From Ectobius pallidus (taxonomy: Eukaryota; Arthropoda; Insecta; Blattodea; Ectobiidae), in assembly GCA_964059195.1 (NCBI GenBank), contig CAXKWD010000005.1, forward strand, positions 140,207,686-140,271,685: a stretch of DNA of 64,000 nucleotides. The letters run 5' to 3'. Position 1 is the stretch's first letter; every line of letters starts with the position of its first letter. This document shows positions 1 through 11,498 of the stretch, one piece after another. The translations under genes were made by a program, and so were the position numbers. The notes under the pieces are model-generated. The model saw only the letters and a list, made by a program, of their open reading frames with translations, made no database searches and was not told where the DNA came from.

Positions 1-3000
1 CTCTCTCCCCTACCACATTTACATGAGCCTTATACTCAAGGATGGCCGCAGCATTTCGTAGAACACAATCTAGCAAGGAAAAGCTATTTCAAAGAAGTTC
101 AACTCACACATTACAATACGGTGAATAAACCAATATGTGTCTATGGAAGTGCATGCCCCCAAATTACTGGAAAGACCGGTCTGAGAGAAGCTGAGATGTC
201 TGAAAGAAAGATCCTTTGGAAGATAATAGATCTGAAGATCATGGCTGGATATTTTATTTCTGGATATGTGACAGAGAAGAAAAGAAGAGTTGTATTAGAA
301 AAATGAATGACTGATGAAATCTATAAAAAAGCAAAGACTCAAATTCCATGGTCACCTATTTAGAATGGATAAAAACAATTGACAAAGAACCTTTTTACCC
401 TAGAACTAAAACATCTGATAAGTGATTCAGGGAGGCTAGGGAGGATCAGCAAAGGACTAAATCGTGAAGATATTTCTAAGATAATCAAGTACGAACAGCA
501 GATTATTAATTTCAAGGGCTATCATGAAGAAGAAAAGCAGAACAGAAAGGAGACAGGCTATCAGAGAAAGAATGCAACGACTCTGAGCTGCTAAAGATCT
601 TCTCAAAAGTCACAATTACTTAAAGTCTCAAATGACTGTCAACAGAATTTAAAAAATATATATATACAAGCATGTCATGCTCTTAATTTCTAAGACAAGG
701 TGGACCATCATAAACAGGACATTTGACAATTTTCTGACCAATACCTAGTATGTCTTTCTAGATACCAGCAATTAAAAAGAAGATATTCCAGGGCTTCTGG
801 ACATCTCCAGCTATGCTTTTTGAAATAGCAATTTCTCCATGAAGTAATACTGGCGATCAAAATTCAGCATAATTAGACATTTGATATTTAAGATCTTTTA
901 CAAGCATTCTTAGTGGCTGAATGATTAGCCAATAAATGGGTTAATGGGACTGGCCAAAATTGTTTTAAAGCTCAACACAGCATCCTATAATGAAGAAGTG
1001 AAACCTACCACATCACCCATTCAAGGGGTACTTGCCAGTATTTGTAAAGCTGAATTTCACAACTCAATCATCATGTACAAAATTCTACTAATCAACGATT
1101 CTATGGCTATCACTCATCAGATACTCTGTAACTGATATATCCTCCATGGAGGTAGGTCCATTTACATGCATTATTAAGAACCCCTTCTGCCAGATGCTTC
1201 ATTAATATTATGTTAATACCAATGATACCCAAAACGAACGGCCAGCAGCCACAAACAGCAATAACATAATTGTTCTGAGGGAAAGTTTAGAGTACACTTC
1301 GGCACCTATGTGTGCTTTAGAAGTGAAAGAGGGGACAGATAACTTATTGTCACATGCAGAAGCTGCGTCTCACCAACACAATTACGTGACATGAGCGTTC
1401 GTTAAATGTGCGTTTACGTTTCCAATAAAAAAATTAAAATTATGTGAGCACAGCAAGTTACCCATAATGCTACAGCAGAGTGCACTTTCTTCGTTTTCTC
1501 CTGTTTTTTTCCATTTCCGCTGGTGGTTGATTGCGAATTATACGCACCACCTGCAAATAAATGGTTAGTTACTACTTTAGGTATTAGAACAGCTGCAACA
1601 TATATGCAATGGTATTTGCAGATGGACTAATTTCAGCAATATGGCCACATAAAGTATGTTGTGATACTCGTGTGGGAAATATGTTTTAACAGAACAAAGG
1701 AATTATACCCTTATAAAATATGTCTCAAGATAATTGTTTCCAAAAAACGAAAAAAACCTGAAAAACTTAACTTGGAATAATAATTAAATACAAACATCTC
1801 TTTGAGAAGCTAGGCTCCAAGTGTGTCAACCATAAAACATTATTATTCTATCTTGGTGCACTGCCTTCTTATCTCATGCATGATCACAAAAAGTGATTGG
1901 TTTCACCTGGCGGTTCTCACAAGTATTTAATGCTCAATGCAAGTGTTCTTATTTTTGTTTGTTACTAAATATTTAGTAGGCACATCTAGTTTCACAATAT
2001 TTAATTCCAGGACATTGAACTGTAGCTGTTCAGTAAGTAGTGGGGTAATGAGTGCTGTAAGTAAGACTGCTAATACTGTGTATTGAAAATTTGATTTTCC
2101 ACCTTGATATAATGAACGGGAAATGGATTAAAAAAATTAATTTAAAAAAAAAACTACTGAAGAACCAAAAATCGAATCTGTGTTATAACTTGCTATCACA
2201 TAAGCAGCCAGTCTTATTTTGGCTGTAGGTGGTTCCTGTCGTATGAAATCAGCATTGTACCGTCATATTGGACTTACATTTAGAAAATTACAGCATGCAG
2301 AAAGCTTTATGAGCAGCGTGAACGCCACATTTCTTTATCAGTGCCCTCTAGCAATTAAATTTACAATTACAGCATGGTGCCTATTACAAATGTGAACTTG
2401 GAGAGTTACTCTTTCTACTGATGTCAGCAGTTCTGCTATGTCTCAAAAGGTTTCATTTCCATCGACCCCCAAAACCAGGTAACGACTTTCGAATCACCCA
2501 GTAGAAGGGGTTGAAATTATAGTATGTTATATGGTAAGTTATAGTTTGCCTGTACTAGTTGCGGAAACCAATACTTCGATTTTGGTTGAATTGTAACTAT
2601 CAAAAATGGATGGGACAGTTTCCAAAATGTGTAACACTAAACTTCACTTTTGATATAGTTTACCTCTACATCAAAAGTGAAGTTTAGTGTTACACATTTT
2701 CCTCCTATCTTTCTACAGCATTCAAATGCCAGACTGGCTACTTTTAAATGCCCAGTCAAATACCTATACCCCACAACCCTCTCCACTTTAAATATTTACT
2801 GACTATAATATCAACTTAAAAAATTGCAAAATGTTTAGTTGATGGCGAAGTATGCTTTACTATAACTGAAATGGAGAAAAAACATTATACTTTTCCTATT
2901 ATATTACTTTCATACTTTCAAATCAGTTTCTGGCCATTGATTAAGAATATGTGCCTTTTTGGAAAATGGGATTTTCTGCAAAATACAATGGTTTTTTTAA

Positions 3001-3143
3001 GTATTCCTTTAACAAACATTAACTCTGAAAATGGTTCCACTCTGAACATGAAATTTGTTTCCATGCCTGAAGATGAGCATTTAGTGGAGGGATTTGGTGC
3101 AGCACTAATTGCATGATCTTGCGCAGATTCATCTGTTCATAAG
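1..3143. other. left-edge noncoding stretch
   Basis: Only short open frames occur. Two plus-strand frames at 121-306 and 379-594 are separated by stops but read in a similar Lys/Ile-rich style. They could be the decayed end of a LINE; no diagnostic motif was found. A perfect short hairpin sits at 2624-2700. The missing last M-Ras exon was searched for on the minus strand and not found. Confidence 0.4.
2624..2700. repeat. perfect 31-bp inverted repeat (hairpin)
   Basis: Arms at 2624-2654 and 2670-2700 are exact reverse complements, separated by a 15-nt loop. There is no coding content. Confidence 0.9.
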
Positions 3144-3255
3144 GATATTAAAATCTTGAGTTTTGTCCATTCTGTAGCGATAATCTTAATGATTTATGTA
3201 TAGCGTAGAGCTTTATCACTGGTACTCACTACTAAATTGCGGTATTTTGTTACCT

Positions 3256-3298
3256 GTTGGAGCGCTTTCAACCGCATGGAGTGGCCATCTTCAGCAAC
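3256..3298 (-). ncRNA. hammerhead-like ribozyme motif, minus copy
   Basis: Core CUGAAGA, then an extra U, then stem II GGCCAC/GCGGUU with one A-C mismatch and loop UCCAU, then GAAA. A short palindromic stem III (AGC/GCU) precedes cleavage-position C. Stem I is GUUG pairing with CAAC. Layout is type I (stem I open). Confidence 0.5.
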
Positions 3299-3339
3299 TG
3301 CTGAAGATGGCCGCTCCATGCGGTTGAAAGCGCTCCAAC
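3297..3339 (+). ncRNA. hammerhead-like ribozyme motif, plus copy
   Basis: Same core as the minus copy. Stem II here is fully paired (GGCCGC/GCGGUU with two G-U pairs). The 5' strand of stem I is lost in the palindrome junction. Confidence 0.45.
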
Positions 3340-4607
3340 AGGTAACAAAATACCGCAATTTAGTAGTGAGTACCAGTGATAAAGCTCTATGATATTAAAA
3401 TAATAACACACGAATAAGTTGCAGTATGAAGTGCATTAATCTGTCACCTGTAAGAGAATTCACAAACTTCATCATGAGTCAAAATTAAAGTTCTAATCTG
3501 ACCTAGGTCGGATATGGCAGTTCCATGCCACACCACTGAAGTAAATCTTACCATTTGCCAATAAATCAATATAACCTACAATCGTTCAGATACTTATTCA
3601 TAACACTCTTATCCTTTTCATTGCTACTATGTATTGATGCATTAAAAAAACGCATAAAAGCAGAGATACAGAATTAATTGAGTAATGCTTTATGTTACAA
3701 TATTAGGAATTTTACGCAAGCATTAGGATTGTAGTTCATGAAAACCAGCTATTTTAGTAAAATTTTCTACAATGATTTCAAAACTTGTAAGCCTGCTGAT
3801 ATCACTTGATGAATGCTTATATTAATATAAGTTCAGCTGTAAAAGGGTTAACACTTATCGTGTGGGTGCCGTAATATTATGTTGCATGCTAGCAAATGCA
3901 GTAATATCATGTCGCTCTATTTCTTAAAATTTTTTATAGACATGGATCTAACATCACTGCTTTAGCAACTGTAATAAGGGTTATGAGTAGAGACAGGCAC
4001 AATATGAAGAAAATTTTGCCAAAATATGAATTTTTTTTTTTAAATATTATGAAATACAATAAATCACCAATTTTATCATCTGAATATTTGTTATTTGATT
4101 TAAGACAACACACAAAGGAATATCTACCATATTCACAATGAGAGGGCAAAACAAAACACTAGTTAACTGGTAATTAATATGTTAAATATTCACAATATTC
4201 TATTCACCTACATTTTTTCACATCACATCATCACATCAATTAATATTTATTACAATAAGATACAGTACAAGCAGCTTTTCAATGTTTTCTGGCAAAAAGT
4301 TGCATCTTCTATCGGTAAGAAACGTCTGAACTGTGTGTGTGTCTTTTTAATTTTCATTTTTTTATGTTGAATGCTATTTGTGTGTTGTTTCAGCTGAAAC
4401 TTTGTGTTTGCAGATACCTGTATTAAAAAATAAATTAATAACAAAATTGTTATGTAATTCAGTCACCCATTTGTTCAGAATAAAGATATCGGCGAAAGTC
4501 AAATACTAAGTGCACTTTAAGCTCCGCCCAGTCGATCACTCGATATTCATATTTTGTTTCTCAGCGAAGCAGGGTGACAAACTATCCTTGTATATTGTAG
4601 CCGACAC

Positions 4608-4735
4608 TCCCGACAGTACCAAATATTAAAAATGCGAGAGCACCCCTTGTACCAAATATTAAAAATTCTTGAGCGCCCCTTGTACCAAATATTAAATGCG
4701 AGAATATGTGCCTTGTACCACAGGTTTGCCTTGTA
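4608..4735. repeat. minisatellite, about four degenerate 30-37 bp units
   Basis: Units share CCTTGTACCAAATATTAAA followed by a GCGAGA-like end; the first and last are partial. It lies inside the 3988-5659 hAT element. Confidence 0.6.
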
Positions 4736-4764
4736 CCCAACGGTTTGTCAGCCTATTCATCCTC

Positions 4765-4862
4765 GAAGAATTCGCTAGATCATGGTATAAAAGGAACTGC
4801 TTCACTGGGGGAGGGCTGGCCGGGATATGCCTCATGCGAAGATGCATCTTATATTTGTTTTT
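4765..4862 (+). repeat. dispersed repeat, copy A (contains TATAAAAG)
   Basis: Shares the block GAATTCGCTAGATC-TGGTATAAAAG and then a G-rich run, GCATCTTATATTTG and a TTTTTCCC-type end with 60268-60365. The TATAAAAG string resembles a polymerase II TATA box. No gene follows. Confidence 0.6.
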
Positions 4863-6318
4863 TCCCAAGATATCAAATGTAGCGTAAAAATAATTTGAAT
4901 GTTAGTACAAATTTGTCTTTAGATAGTATTTATTACACAGACAATAAAAAGCACAATATTCTATACTTACACTTTTGTTACAAAATGTGCACAAAACAAT
5001 CGTTCCATCTGTTTTAAAACAGTTGAACTCTGTCACCCAATCACGCATTCCAGATTTAGGCTTGTCGTCAACGTCGCACCGTCCAAATGACCACGAATCA
5101 CAAATGCCAGTCCAAAACTAATGCAGTGTTTCGTGAGCTTCTCCTCCCTGATAGTGAGCTGGTTCCTCTATCTGTAAACATCCCCTACCTTGCTGTCAAG
5201 TTAGCTTTCGGAATGCAAAAAAAAATGTGACTACCTCCACTCAATATGTAGAAATTCCATTCCTGATCATAATGGAAGTAGGCTATTATTAGAGCGGAAT
5301 GGTGTGGGGTACCTCTTAACAGTTAGAAGTGTTGCCAAATGTCTTAGCTTTCTGGAGTTAGCGGTTTAGGGATTTGAGATGCGATTCCAGGAAAATTTTT
5401 CAAAGCATTTTAATTACGTGGAAAACTCGATTCATTTGTCAAATAGGTATTAATGAAGGAAAAATTTGCAAATCATACAAAATATGAAGCTTTATGAAGA
5501 TTTTCACGGAATATGAAGATTTTACCAAAATATTATGAAATATGAACTTTTTTCTTGCGTGCATTGCCATCTAAACTTCGTGATTCGTAAAGATCCGAGT
5601 TTTCAGAGTGCTAGTAGCCATATTTTAGAATATGAAATTTCATATTTTGCCTGTCTCTAGTTATGAGATTACTCTTAGTTTATTTAAACACCACTACACC
5701 TTCCCTGTCTGTTGAAGAAAAATGATATAACATGATTGATTGAAAGCAACGGAAAACACAACTGAAGCATGATTCTTTGCGTTATTTGTACTACATATTT
5801 CTTGTATTTTTGTTAGTTTTATCCAACTATGTCTTGCAGCAAATATGAACGTTTACAAAAGTTAAAGAGGAAATTTTGGATAAGTCTGGTGACAGTAACA
5901 GCAATATTTTTTAAAATAGCAAAAGTGATTGTGCTAATGAAGAAAATTTGTGATGGGGTTTAATCATGTAAATTTTACACTAGTATCGTAAAAACTGGCA
6001 CAAATAAATTCTAAAGTTCCCCAAATTAAAGATCATTACAATATTTTCTCTGGCTCAAACCATATTTATTTTGTGGCTGTTGGAACAAAGCATAAATTAG
6101 TGTAAATCAACCCATGCACAGGGAAGGGGCATGGTGTTAAACATTAGTAATTACATTCTCCCTCTTCTGTATTGCAGCTACAATATTAAATGGACTCCAA
6201 ATACAACAAAGATGATGGATGGAGAAATTTTCTTAAATGTAGTCAATGGGATCTAGTAAGTAGTAATATACTGAGATAATAAGATATGCATGTAAAAAAT
6301 TAAAGCACTGCTACTTAC

Positions 6319-9034
6319 CTCATGGAAGGCAGCATCCACATTCAAAGGTGGATCTTTGGCACTGGTCTCTATATATGGGATACCTAATTTGTGGGCCAAC
6401 TCTCTTCCTGATTCCTCTGTCACTTTTCGGAGGTGTACAAGGTCTACTTTGTTGGCTACTAGTAGCATCGGGTACAAGTCCCTGCAACAAATCATAAATT
6501 AAAATATAATATAATCCTAATTTTAAAAAAATAAATAAATAAATAATTCTTTTAGTGAATTTTAATATCTGAAATAGTGATAGTTCAAATACAAAATATA
6601 TACACATATACAATGAAGTATAGATTATTTTATATGGATTATCCTGTTTGCAGGTTAGCCAAACACTGTTTTTCCTCCTTTGTATTTTGTTAACTTGTGA
6701 ACTGGACTTGAACATCGACTCTTGTGAATCCAGCTTCCCACAAATGTTGTATGAGACACTCTTTATTATTGTGCAGCCTGTAAGGCTGTTTCCAGAACTC
6801 ATTGCTGCCAAGAATTTTACATGCAGATAAATTATATGGTCGAGTTCCCAGCTTACTCTCTATAATTTGTTACAATTTGTTCATACTTTTCACACATTTC
6901 TAAGTGGGAGAAAGATTATGCTCCCCCTTGCTGTTTATATGTGTTAAATAGTTCTGTACATTTCTGGGTGGGAAAAAAATGTTAAGTTCCCTACACTGTT
7001 TCACATTACTTTCTTCCCTTCCATTCCCTGCACTCCACTACTATTCTCATGATGAACCAGTACAGATACCGTAAGACATTTTAGAATTTGTCACTTGTTA
7101 ACAATGTTACTTATTATTTATTTATTCTTCCTGCAGCCACAAAGATTACCAAAATAAGTAAAATGAAGAAGCAATCTTGAAATATAAAATTATCAGTTAA
7201 CATGCAGTCAATTAAACACAATTATAAATGCACAGAAAGCCCAGAAGAATCAAGGCCCATATGCATGGCATCTGAAAGTGGCTACGGACCCTTTCAAAGT
7301 TGCATAATTATGCGCGTGATGACATCTTTGTGTTGAACGAAACTTTTGGAGGCATCATAAAACAATTGTGGGATGTCCCCTTTGTTCCAACCATAAGACC
7401 TGTTATCTTAATGGACTTCAGATTGTACTTGTACTTGTAAAATTCAATGGTTGGTTCATATATAAGTTGTTTATCTTCATACATTTCTTCTGGGTGCAAC
7501 TCATTGCTTTCAAACCGCACTGTAGGATCTGTTACATTGCCTTCCACAGATGGAAGTTTGAAGGCTATAATATCTATTCTTTGATTGCTCCCACTGCTAA
7601 TAAGGATATGTGCAAGGATTTCGAACTCCCTGTGGCGTTCATTCATTCATTCATTTACTAATATACATCTTACATTGATGTTTCAAGCATCGTCAAATTC
7701 TAAAACATTATACTACTATACAAAACATTTCATAATAGGCCTAGTACATTTCAGTACAATTATAACAAAATAAAACTAATGAGGGCTAATGTTGCCCTGG
7801 GACCTGCCTAGTATACTACAGACTGCTGCTATATTCGCTGTCATCTTTATTGCATCTTTCTAGGAACAAAATGAGTTTACATACGAATTATATAAGCTCT
7901 ACATCATTAAATTTAGCTGCTTCATATCTCTAATAAAAAAATAATAATAATTAAAAAAAACACAACTAGCAGTGAGCTATATAATCCCCGAAATGACCAG
8001 AAGAATACTTTTTCTTTTATAAGAAGTTTGTTAGGTTTTGCCAAAAAACAGGATCATTTGTATGTGTGTGTGTTTTATTTTTATATATATAATTCATGCA
8101 ACCCTTCCTTTCCATTAACACAAATAACTGAAAATTCACTGTATATACAAGCAAACAAATCTAATTATTTATCCAATATACACACCTATCTTTGACCCGT
8201 AATATCTGGGTATGGAAATTGATGATGTTCTCATAGCTCTGTTTGTCAGTAACAGAGTATACCAACAGAAATCCATCACCTTTCCGCATGTACTGTTCTC
8301 TCATTGCACTGAACTCCTCCTGCCCTGCCGTGTCTAACACTGCCAACATAAAATGCAGAGTATTCTAAATATTACCAAATCAGTTTAAGCACAATTACAA
8401 TTAAATATTAAAACGTATAGGGTATACTAGCTGTTTTAAAAATGACAATAACGTTCCAAAATGAGAATACAACACTAATACATACTCATTTAATTTAATT
8501 TTAATTTATTTTCTTGGGGGGGGGGGGGGGGGCTCAGGTTTCTGATTAAGGTTCATATATATATAATTATTTTTTTTCCAGGCAAATCTCTTAATTTTTG
8601 TGTTCAGTTACAACAAACTGTTATTGCTGAATAACAGTGTATTATATATTATTATATACTATGAAATATACTGAAATATATAAAATGAACTGTTACATTT
8701 TTATAATATCCCTTTCTTGCTCAATAATTCCCCCAAAAAATCCACAGTGCAATAATAACTGGGCCTAAGTAACATACTGTAATTTGCAGTTCAGCAAAAA
8801 TCACTAGCCTATGAAGATTTTGAACAGCAGGACATGCCTTGACTTACCATCTAATATACACCACTGTCCATCCACTTCTGTGTGCTGGATATAACTATCT
8901 TCGATAGTGGGGTCATAGTCAGTGACAAATAGCTTCTGGAAGAATTGTATGGTGAGGGCACTCTTGCCGACCCCCCCGTCACCCACCACCACCAGCTTGT
9001 AGGTCAGCAGGTTGTCATTCGGGGGTCGGGACAT
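6319..9034 (-). CDS. MRAS: M-Ras small GTPase, 5' three coding exons (partial gene)
   Basis: Membrane-associated Ras-family GTP/GDP switch. Coding exons are 9034-8848, 8339-8186 and 6481-6319, each bounded by GT/AG in phase. Together they encode 168 residues: the G1 loop GDGGVGKS at 18-25, switch [10 protein letters not shown] at 40-48, DTAGQEE at 65-71, NKVD at 124-127 and ETSAKD at 152-157. The N-terminus ([12 protein letters not shown]) and the stretch [10 protein letters not shown] resemble vertebrate M-Ras more than R-Ras or Drosophila Ras64B. The start at 9034 is chosen because the family begins shortly before DNL; an in-frame ATG 23 codons upstream gives a non-family extension. The last exon (basic region and CAAX box) was not found between 6318 and 1 and is probably beyond the window edge. 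Intron 2 carries an R2-type endonuclease fragment. Downstream of exon 3 lies a hAT element. Confidence 0.93.
7308..7646 (-). pseudogene. R2-type non-LTR retrotransposon endonuclease fragment
   Basis: About 112 codons resembling the C-terminal restriction-like endonuclease of R2/NeSL-type elements: [14 protein letters not shown], then DPTVRFE, then [14 protein letters not shown] and [11 protein letters not shown]. The family nicks target DNA for target-primed reverse transcription. It lies inside M-Ras intron 2 in the same orientation as the host gene. No reverse transcriptase is attached, so it is a 5'-truncated remnant. Confidence 0.7.
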
Positions 9035-10650
9035 CGCAGCAGCTCTGCGCCTACCTATTGTGCACGCTAAGAATGCAGCTGCGAAGCTGCATGAACCAGT
9101 CACCTAAACACAGACAACTTACTTTTAATACCGGTACTCTGCTTTTCCAGTGAGAAAAGTTACTTCTAGCAAGTAATCCACTGAACTGATAATGATACAT
9201 ATGGAGTTCTGTGTCACAGGCAAGTGATCAACTATTCAAATCTGCTAGTTAATAAAGGCTATGTTAACACTTTGAGGACCAAGCCCAACCTATAGAATAG
9301 AACAGAATATTCTCCTAACATTTTTACACAGAAATACAGGTTTTGTCAAATTATAAGTAGGATTAAACAAAGAATACAGTTTATTTAAGATTAAAAATGC
9401 AATGAGCAAAGAATACATAAAGAATAATGAATTACAGATAATAATAAGTACAAAATTTGGTAAAGGCATAACAGTTTTTTTTTTTTGGGGGGGGGGGGGA
9501 GTTCTCTTATCAAAAATCTGAAAGGTATGTTGAAGTTTTGTATAGCCTACTAACTTCTTGTAAGATCTAAAACTTTTATGTGAAACATTTCTTTGTGCAT
9601 ATTGCCTAAAGGGTAGTCAAAAACCAGTCATCACTTCCATTTTAAGTCCTGTCTCAAGAACAAACACACCTCTGCAGGGGGCTGAGACAACTGAATGCGC
9701 CTTCTCAAAATACGGTCACTTACTACAAGAAGTAGAAAACTGCAAAGTTAGGAAAGAGGAAGTCCTGTGTATGTTTCAGTTCATGTTTTTTTTTTCTCTT
9801 TTCAGTATCAGCTTGTGATCTTTCAACTACAGTAGAATTTTGTTATTGCAACCTCAGTTTGTTTGACAATTTGTCTGTAACGTCAAACATTCAGTGGAAC
9901 AATTAACTTCTCATAAGATACATACTTTTCTTCCTTGCTTGATATGACATGCATAATTGTATCCACCTTAGGTATAATATCACACTAGTCTTAACTCTAA
10001 ATGCACTTTTTTCCTATTTCAATTTCCAAAAAAAGGATTAATATATTTGACTATAAATTCTTTTTCAACAAACATCCATGTATCCCTGCTTTTTTTGTTT
10101 TTGTTAATAACCCATTACATACAATAGTGTACATGGTCAAGTTAGTGGCAGGGGAAAACAAAAGTAGGATCAGATTGGATTGAGATTGTATGCAACACCA
10201 TGAAAACACTATCACGTATTCAGTTCAATCTCAACAAGCTAAATAACAGACATTTCATTGGTCCTCAATGTCCTGGCGGTGTTCTCGTGTATGGTGAGAA
10301 GGGTTTCATTGGTCAAGGAAGGTGGGGCTAGCGCATTCTGTGGATTCTCTTAGAAACACTGTATTCAGTATCTTATCGAAAAGTTTGAATGAAAACGGGA
10401 TTGTATTCAGATCAGTCTGAATTCTGCATGAAAACATAGTCAATGTTGAATAGCAGAAAATTTACTGTTACATAATGCATGATCAATCAAGATGGACGAG
10501 TGAATAATGTAGAATCAAATTTTGGAGATTATGGGTTCATGGTTTTGGGTTAAGTAGTTTTTTATTGTTCTTTTCTCACTTGAAAAAGGAAATGCTGGAT
10601 GAGATTTAACACCTATCCCAAACATTCACTGTCTACAGTCTGTACATATT
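9035..10650. other. upstream region of M-Ras, no gene seen
   Basis: Holds probable 5' UTR sequence. An acceptor-like TTTAG|GTGACTGG at about 9105 on the minus strand suggests an upstream noncoding exon. Also T and G homopolymer runs near 9476-9499. No other coding signal. Confidence 0.4.
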
Positions 10651-10800
10651 GTTGGGAGCTGACGAGATGATCCGTGATTTGGTGGTGGCATGCAGGGGGA
10701 AGACGGTGTTGTGCTTCAACTGCAAGTGCAGGGGAGCGCTGCTATTGGCTGCAGATAAGAGCCCCATAGTCATGCTAGGGATCATCTCATCAGCTCACAA
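10651..10800. mobile_element. short TIR element (MITE), about 150 bp
   Basis: The ends TTGGGAGCTGACGAGATGAT and the complement of ATCATCTCATCAGCTCACAA form imperfect terminal inverted repeats of about 22 bp. Superfamily not determined. Confidence 0.5.
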
Positions 10801-10822
10801 CTGTATTGGTGTTGTCTTAGAA

Positions 10823-11498
10823 CAGTGATGGGCAAACCTCTATGGGAGCAGGTCAAATGACAGAAAAATTTTGCAAGCCAGGCCAAAATAGTTTAATGAA
10901 ATGCTAAAATAATGAGATTTTCAAAACTATTTTTTGTTATTTATAAGATATGAAGAATAGTATAAGATGAGTGGAAATGCAATTGTCCTTCCAATAGGTT
11001 TTCATACTGCAGTTGCAACTGGAATGAGATGAGACTCAGGAGTGAAGTCAAAAGTCTGTCAGTCTGTTTCTAACACAACTTTTTCAAAACTTCAAAGAAG
11101 AAAATACATCTTGCTTACATATGAGGATACAAACATGGCGATAACCTTCTGGGCACTAGAAAACCAAATTTGGAAACTTGATTTCGGTAAGGATTTGTAC
11201 AATTCAAGTTATAAAATGTTAAGAAACAACAATTGAGTGTTACTTTTCAACTCTACTATTTTGTGTTGAAAGCTCGTTTTTACTGTTTAGAGTTCACAGT
11301 AAATGGAATAATGAAAATATCAAGGCTTGTTCAATGCTAAAAGACTTGAAGTTCAGTTAAAATTCACCATGGAGTCATGCAATAGAAGGAAAAGCAATCA
11401 AGTAAGAATATATTTTTCTCCTCCTTTCCTGTCGCAGGCCGCATTGAACCAGTCTCAGGACCATATCTGACCTGCAAGCCATACTTTGCCCATTACTG
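10823..11498. mobile_element. hAT-type non-autonomous element
   Basis: The ends read CAGTGATGGGCAAA and, on the other side, the complement of CAGTAATGGGCAAA, typical of hAT termini. Flanks TCTTAGAA (10815-10822) and TCTGAGGA (11499-11506) match at 6 of 8, consistent with a decayed 8-bp duplication. 676 bp, no transposase recognised. Confidence 0.75.

Larger units (their letters stand above)
3144..3401. mobile_element. palindromic Penelope-like insertion, minimal copy (3.2 kb)
   Basis: An 11-bp direct repeat, GATATTAAAAT, occurs at 3144-3154 and 3391-3401. Inside it is a 51-bp left tail (3155-3205), then a near-perfect palindrome with arms 3206-3296 and 3299-3389 (one mismatch in 91) and a 2-nt spacer. 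Each arm contains a hammerhead-like motif just outward of the centre. No coding sequence remains. Assignment to Penelope-like elements rests on the motif and on architecture shared with the 22, 31 and 39 kb loci. Confidence 0.7.
3988..5659. mobile_element. hAT-type DNA transposon, non-autonomous
   Basis: Terminal inverted repeats begin TAGAGACAGGCA and end with its complement (TGCCTGTCTCTA with small changes). A perfect 8-bp target duplication, GTTATGAG, lies at 3980-3987 and 5660-5667. Internal sequence near both ends shares the AT-rich motif AATATGAA. No transposase was recognised in the 1672 bp. A minisatellite and a dispersed repeat lie within. Confidence 0.85.

Noticed and set aside
1..6250. 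Last M-Ras exon (basic region and CAAX)
   Set aside because: Searched on the minus strand for the LVRVIRQQ-type continuation and a CAAX terminus; no convincing match.
8516..8532. G-run (also 9487-9499, 38336-38352 and the C-run at 15368-15380) as G-quadruplex regulatory sites
   Set aside because: Simple homopolymers in introns or intergenic DNA; length is error-prone in assemblies and no regulatory context was seen.
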